Shown: positions 1 through 6,100 of the stretch, piece by piece
How the letters are laid out: every line of letters begins with the position of its first letter
Numbering within the stretch: the first letter of the stretch is position 1
Assembly (NCBI GenBank): GCA_902373525.1
Contig: CABKMN010000115.1
Coordinates: 1 to 7,424 of the forward strand
Direction of reading: 5' to 3'
DNA from: an uncultured Bilophila sp.
Lineage (GTDB): Bacteria > Desulfobacterota > Desulfovibrionia > Desulfovibrionales > Desulfovibrionaceae
DNA length: 7,424 bases
Translations under genes and position numbers: made by a program
The notes under the pieces: generated by a model
What the model was told of the DNA's origin: nothing
What the model saw: the letters and a program-made list of their open reading frames with translations, nothing else
Database searches by the model: none

Positions 1-188
1 CGACAACGGCCCGGCATCCCCGCCTTTCTTGCCGACCCTCCCCCGTTTGCACGCCGCTTCCCCCCGGCGCGCCGCCACGGTGGACTTTTTTCCTTTTCGG
101 ACATACCACAGTACGACGGACGGGAACGGTTTCCGGCTCGGCGGGCAGACTCACCGCTCCGCTCATCTTCCTCAAAGAGACGCAGTGA
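1..188 (+). promoter_or_regulatory. Upstream non-coding region with T-rich patch and weak promoter candidate
   Basis: No gene is convincing here. The only AT-rich island in GC-rich sequence is at 86-97 (six T, CC, four T). TGGACT at 81-86 resembles a -35 box at four of six positions, and CATACC at 102-107 matches a -10 box at only three of six with a short spacer, so a sigma-70 promoter is no more than a possibility. An imperfect palindrome at 121-135 (CGGGAA-CGG-TTTCCG, one G-T pair) lies between this and the start. No c-di-GMP riboswitch core is recognisable. The real promoter may lie outside the window if the gene belongs to an operon. Confidence 0.25.
174..188 (+). promoter_or_regulatory. 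Weak ribosome binding site and start-fixing stop codon
   Basis: AAAGAGA at 174-180 lies eight bases before the ATG at 189 and is a poor but well-spaced Shine-Dalgarno-like sequence. TGA at 186-188 is in frame with the gene and touches its ATG (TGAATG), so 189 is the most upstream start possible. The next in-frame ATG is at 468, inside the first PAS-like domain, and would truncate it. Confidence 0.55.
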
Positions 189-3100
189 ATGGACAGGTTG
201 CAGGCATTTCTCGACAATCCGCACGGACTCTCCGGCACCGCCGCCGTCGTCGCCGACGGCGAGCTGACGATCCTCGCCGCCGACAGGGACTTCGTCTCGC
301 TCACGGGCGACGCCGGACAGGGGCCGTCCGCGCTGTCCTCCCTGCTCGAACCGGCGTCCGCCGCCCGCCTCGCGGACCTGCTGTCCCGCGCGCCCCGGAC
401 CTTCGAATGGGACGGCTCGCTCCTCCGCGCGGACAGAAAGCTCCTCGTCCATCTCTCCGCCACCCGCATGCGGGACGTCGCCCGCGACGGCGCGCCCCTC
501 TACCTCGCCGTCTTCATCGATCAGCACGGGGTCGAGGAAGTCCGCCGCAGCGCCGCCTTTGAGAAGCGCAAGTACGACCTCATCGCGGACATGTCCGAAG
601 ACATCCCCTTCGAGTACGACTACGGCACGGACACCATCGTCTACAGCCCCAAATACCGCGACACCTTCGGGAGCGATCCGGTCATCCCCCGCTTCCTCGA
701 ACGCCTGCTCGCGGGCGAGATCGTCGATCCCGTGGGAGCCGGGTTCGGCCCGTCCTTCCTGTCGATGGCGTCCGAGGACGGCGTCGGCAACATCCCCGAA
801 TGCTTCCTCCCCACCGCCTCCGGGGGCAAGCGCTGGTACGCCCTGTTCCGCACCACCCTGCGCGACGGGCTCGGCAACCCGGTGAAGGCCGTGGGCGCGC
901 TGCGCGACATCGACCGCCAGAAGCGCGAACAGCTCCGCCTCCTCGACAAGAGCCGCTCCGACGCCATGACCGGCCTCTTCAACAAGGTCACCACCGAAGA
1001 GGAAATCCGCATCGCCCTGCGCGACGCCCGGCCCGGCAGCCTCGGCGTGCTGTTCATGATCGACATCGACAATTTCAAGAACGTCAACGACAACATGGGC
1101 CATCTGGCGGGGGACTCCATCCTCGTCGAAATCGCCCGCCAGCTCGGGCGGACCTTCCGGCAGGGCGACGTCATAGGCCGCGTGGGCGGGGACGAATTCC
1201 ACGTCTACATGCGCGACGTGCGCGAACCGGCGAGCATCCGCGAACGCGCGCAGGAGCTCTGCTCCTCCATCCGCCGCCTGTTCATGGACAGCCGGCTCGA
1301 CAACGCCATTTCCATCAGCGTCGGCATCGCCGTGACCGACCACCCCATCCCCTACGACGACCTGTTCCGGCAGGCCGACGTGGCCCTCTACCGCGCCAAG
1401 GGCAACGGCAAGAACCGCTACGAATTCTTCGGGCAGAACAGCGACGGCGAAACCGGGCAGCCCTCCTCCCCCCTCGCCCTGCACACCGTCCGCAACAGCA
1501 TCATGGTGGACATCATCGACATCCTGTTCAGCATGTGCGACATCCGGGAAGGCGTGGACAAGGCGCTGGAATTCGTCGGCAACGCCCTGCGCGTGGACAA
1601 GATCGTCATCTTCGAGAACTCCCTCGACGGCAAGACCGTCAGCATGAGCCACGAGTGGAGCGCAGACCCCAAGTGGCGCGAGAAGGAACGCTTCCAGAAC
1701 GTCCCGGCGGAGGAGCTGAGCCTCCCCGAGCCCTCGGACTCCAGCGGCGTCTACTATTGCAGCGACCTCGCCGGGGTTCCGGCGGAGGAAAAGTCCTTCC
1801 TGCGCGACCCGTCCGTCACCTCCCTGCTCCACTGCGACATCCGGCGCGAGGGCCACACCGTGGGCCACATCGGCTTCGAGGAACGCGGCGGGCGGCGCAT
1901 CTGGACCCAGCAGGAAGTGGACGCGCTCATCCTCATGTCCCGGATCATCGGGGAGTATATCCGGCAGCGCCGCTCCTCCACGCTCCTGCGCGAAAGCGCC
2001 GAAGCCACGCGCGCCATTCTGGACGGCCTGCCCCGCACGGCGGTCTACGTCATCGACAGCAACCACCGGATCGTCTACTTCAACCGCACGGTCGCCGACG
2101 CCTACCCGGACACCCGCATCGGCATGACCTGCTTCGACGTGTTCTGGGGCAGGAACGACATCTGCTCCTTCTGCCCCGTGGCCGCCAACCGGGAGCAGGC
2201 GAGCTTCACCTCCCGGCACGCGCACTCGCCCTTCAAGGGGCTGGTCGACATTTCGGTTTCCCAAATCCTGTGGGAAAACCGCCACCCCGCGCACATCGTG
2301 ATGCTGTCCGAGCACGCCCCCACCGACGGCGAACGCCGCGAGCGGGAACGCTGCGCCACGCTGGTGAAGACCCTCTGCGCCAGCTATCACCATGTGCTCG
2401 ATATCGACGTCGAAACCGGGCAATACGCGAACATCGCCGGGGAACCCCAGCCCGACGCTCCGCTCACGGGCGACTACGCCCGCCAGTTCGAGGCGTCGGT
2501 GGAGCGCGTGCTCCCGCGCTACCGCAAGGACTTCCGCGAAGCCTTCGGCCTGCCGGGCCTGCGCGATCTCTTCACCTCGGGCGCGAAGGAACGGCATCTG
2601 GAATACGCCTTCAATCGCGGGGACGGCCCCCACTGGCGGCGGCGCCTCGCCGTCCCCTACCGGACGGGCGCGGGCGAACGCCGCGTCCTCCAGTGCATCC
2701 GCGACATCGACGACCAGAAGCGCATCGAGGACATCCGGCGACAGGAGGAGGAAAACCTCCGCATCGCCCTCCAGAACAGCTACGCCAAGGTCTACCGCAT
2801 CTCTCTCGACGCCAACCGGCTCACCTGCCTGTTCTGCAACGTCAGCCTCCTCGGGACCATCGACGTCACGGGACGCTACGACGAGGACATCCGCACGGTC
2901 ATGGAGAGCCGCGTCCACCCACGGGACCGGGCCGCCTTCCTCGCCTTTTTCCGGGCCGAACACCTGCTCGAAGGGCTGGAGCGCGGCGGCGAACTGTCCG
3001 TCGAATACCGCAAGCTCGCCCTCGACGGCACCTACCACTGGATGCTCGCCCTCGTCGTCCCCCTGCCCGGACGCCACGGCGAGGCCGTCGCGCTCGTCCG

Positions 3101-6100
3101 CGACGTCACCGAGAGCAAGGAACGGCAGGACAACTACCTGCTCGCTCTCCAGAACAACTACGCCGAAATCTTCCGCCTCGACATCGCCAGGCGCACCATC
3201 TCGCCGCTGTTCACCAACGTGGCGCAGGTCGTCGAGGCGGCGTGGTCCCCGGACTTCGACGTCTTCGTCCGCGACCGCGCCGTGGACCGCGTACACCCCG
3301 ACTCGCTCGGGGACGTGTCCGACTTCTATGGCCGCCGCCTCTTCGAGCGCCTCGCCAGAGGCGAAACCCCCGAGATCGAATACCGCAAGCGCCTCTCCCC
3401 CGACGGCCCCTACCGCTGGCTCTCCGCCACGGTCCAGCCCCTGCCCGGCAACAAGGAGCACGCCCTCCTGCTCATCCGGGACATCACGGAAACCAAGGAC
3501 GAGGAAACCAACTACCTGCTGGCCCTCCAGAGCAACTACACGGAAATCTTCCGCCTCGATCTCCTGAACGGACAGATTTCCGCCGTCTACTACAACAGCG
3601 CGCAGGTCAGCATCCCCGCGGATTCGATGAGCCTTGACGCCTTCGTGCGCGAGCGCGGCGACGGGCGCGTACACCCCGACCAGCTCGCGGCGGTGAAGGA
3701 CTTCTACCGGCCCGCCAACATCCTCGAACGCCTGAAGCGCGGCGACGTCCCCGAACTGGAATACCGCAAGCGGCAGATCGAGGACGGCCCCTACCGCTGG
3801 GTCGCCGCGACCATCCGCCCCCTGCCCGGCAGTGAGGATCAGGCCCTGCTCCTCCTGCGCGACGTCACCGATCTGCGGGACGAGGAAACCAACTTCTACA
3901 AGGTGTTGCAGCGCAGCTACACCGAAATCTACGAAATTTCGCTCGACGCCGACACCGTGCGCGTCATCCACCGCGAGGACTCCCGGTTCCTCGCGCCCCG
4001 GCTCAGTTTCCGCTTCTGGGAGGACACGCTCTCCATCGCCGAAACCAGCGTCCATCCCGAAGACCGGGAAGCCTTCCTCGCCCACTACAGCCCGGACAAC
4101 ATCCGGCGCAGGCTGGCGGAAGACCCCCGGCTCGAACTCGAATACCGCCTCCGCACCAAGGACGGCTCGTACCGCTGGATGGCCTCGCTCCTGCTGCCCC
4201 TGCCGGGGAACGCGGGCAAGCTGCTCATCCTCGGGCAGGACATCGACGCCCGCAAGCGCATGGAAAAGACGGCGGCCCGCCTCGAACGGCGGCAGAGCGC
4301 CGTGCTCCGCCAGTCCGGGGACTGCATCATCGAGATCGACATGCATACGTGGCGCTTCACCCGCAGCGTTTCGGCCTCCCACCTCGGCCTTGAGCCGAGG
4401 CAGGGCGACTTCCGGGACTTTTACGCCAAGACCGTGGCCATCCTCCACCCGGACGACGTCGAACGCATCTCGCGCTCCATGTCCCCCGAGGCGCTGGAAC
4501 AGGCCCGCCGCAGCCACTGCCGCGAAATCACGGACCAGTACCGCGTGCTGATCTCCGGCGAATACCTGTGGCTGGAGAACCGCATCTTCTTCCTCGTCGA
4601 GGGCGAGGACGCCACCGCCTTCTTCATCCTCCGCGACATTTCGGATCAGAAGCGGCTGGAGGAGGAACGCGCCCGCGAAGAGGAACGCTTCAACCTCGCG
4701 CTCCGCAACACCTATACCGAAATCTACGAAATCGACATCTACGCGGACACGCCGCACCTCGTCTACGCCAACGAAACGCACCTGATCCGCGTGGACCGCG
4801 ATCCCCATGCCGACATCCATTCCGTGGCCGAGACGCTGATCCACCCCGAAGACCGCGGGCGCTTCCTCGCCGCCTTCTCCGGGACCAACATCCGCAAGGA
4901 ATTCGCGGCGGGACGGCAGGAAGTCCCCGCCGAATACCGCCGTCTCGGCGACGACGGCAACTGGTACTGGGTTTCCGCCGCCATCGTGCCGATCTGCGGG
5001 CATGACGCCTGCCGCTCGGACCGGGCCATGCTCCTCGTCCGCGACATTTCCGAAGACAAGCGGCGGGAGCAGCGACAGCGCATCAGCGACCAGTACGACC
5101 ACGCCCTCCGCAACATCTACGACGAGCTGTACGAGCTCAACGTCACGCAGGACACCTACCGCATCGTCTACCATGTGGAAGGCAAGTACGTGTCCCCCGA
5201 CGCCAGCGGCAGCCTCAGCGGCGTCATCGATCTCGTGTCCCGCGAGATGATCCACCCCGACGACCGCGAGCGCTTCCTCGACTTCTTCGACCTCGACGCG
5301 GTGCGCCGCAGCTTCGCCTCGGGCCGGGAATACCGCATCGGGGAATTCCGCAAGCTCTGGCACGACAAGGCGTACCACTGGGCCTCGATCACCGTGTTCC
5401 CCGTGGCTCAGCCCGAGGGCGGCGACGAAATCTACCTCGCCTTCATCATGGACATCGGAGACAGGAAGCAGGCCGAGGAGATCGCCCAACAAAACGTCCT
5501 TCTCGAACGCCAGCGCCTCGACGACGAACGCTACCGCACCATCGTGGAGCAGACCGACACCCTCGTCTTCGAATGGAACCTCGAAACGGGCACCCGCTAC
5601 CTGTCGCCCGAGCTCGTCGAGCGCTTCGCCGGGAACTACGACGACCGCGACCTCATCCGCGTCTGGCTCGACGACAAGGTGATCCACTCCGAAGACCTGC
5701 CGCTGCTGACGAACTTCATCTACGGCATCCGAACCCGCGCCTACACCGAAATGACCGCCCGTTTCCGCAGGCGCGACGGCTCGTTCATCTGGTGCAAGGC
5801 CGCGCTGACCTGCCTGCGCGGGCCGGACGGCAAGCCCAAGCGCTACATCGGCACGCTCAACGACGTGGACAACGCCACCCGCTCCGTGCTCGCGCTCAAG
5901 TACCGCGCGGAATACGACCTGCTGACCGACCTCTACAACATGCACACCTTCTACAGCCGCACGGCGCAGGAGCTGCGCGCCCACCCCGACCGGCAGTACA
6001 GCATCATCCGCATGGACATCGACCGCTTCAAGGTGATCAACGATCTGTACGGCCTCAAGGAAGGCGACAAGCTGCTCATCTTCATCGCCGGGCTGCTGCG

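Noticed and set aside
66..73. The palindrome GGCGCGCC on both sides of the gene (66-73 and 7320-7327), as if flanking repeats
   Set aside because: It also occurs inside the gene at 489-496, and about one copy per window is expected in DNA this GC-rich, so three copies are not strong evidence of an element boundary.
1..166. Minus-strand open frame from an ATG at 166 running off the window, with GAGGAAG just before it
   Set aside because: The 55-codon product is Gly/Arg-rich and low in complexity, and the purine-rich stretch sits too close to the ATG. It would need sequence beyond the window to support a divergent gene.
3..188. Open frame from the window edge ending in the TGA that touches the ATG of the large gene, suggesting a translationally coupled upstream gene
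   Set aside because: About one third of its codons end in A or T, against almost none in the real gene, and the product is Pro/Arg/Thr-rich without a motif. It is open probably because GC-rich sequence lacks stops. A true upstream gene end cannot be fully excluded from this fragment.
150..188. Possible c-di-GMP riboswitch before a c-di-GMP gene (GAGACGCAG resembles part of the GEMM core)
   Set aside because: The conserved receptor loop, the GNRA loop helix and the paired stems of the GEMM motif are not present.
29..562. A 177-codon plus-strand frame crossing the start of the large gene
   Set aside because: Arg/Pro-rich product with no motif; most of it overlaps the first PAS-like domain in another frame and has no ribosome binding site.
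800..3637. A 945-codon open frame on the plus strand within the large gene
   Set aside because: It is a +2-type shadow of the real gene: extremely rich in Arg, Pro and His, no recognisable domain, and opened by the G/C-only third positions of the true frame.
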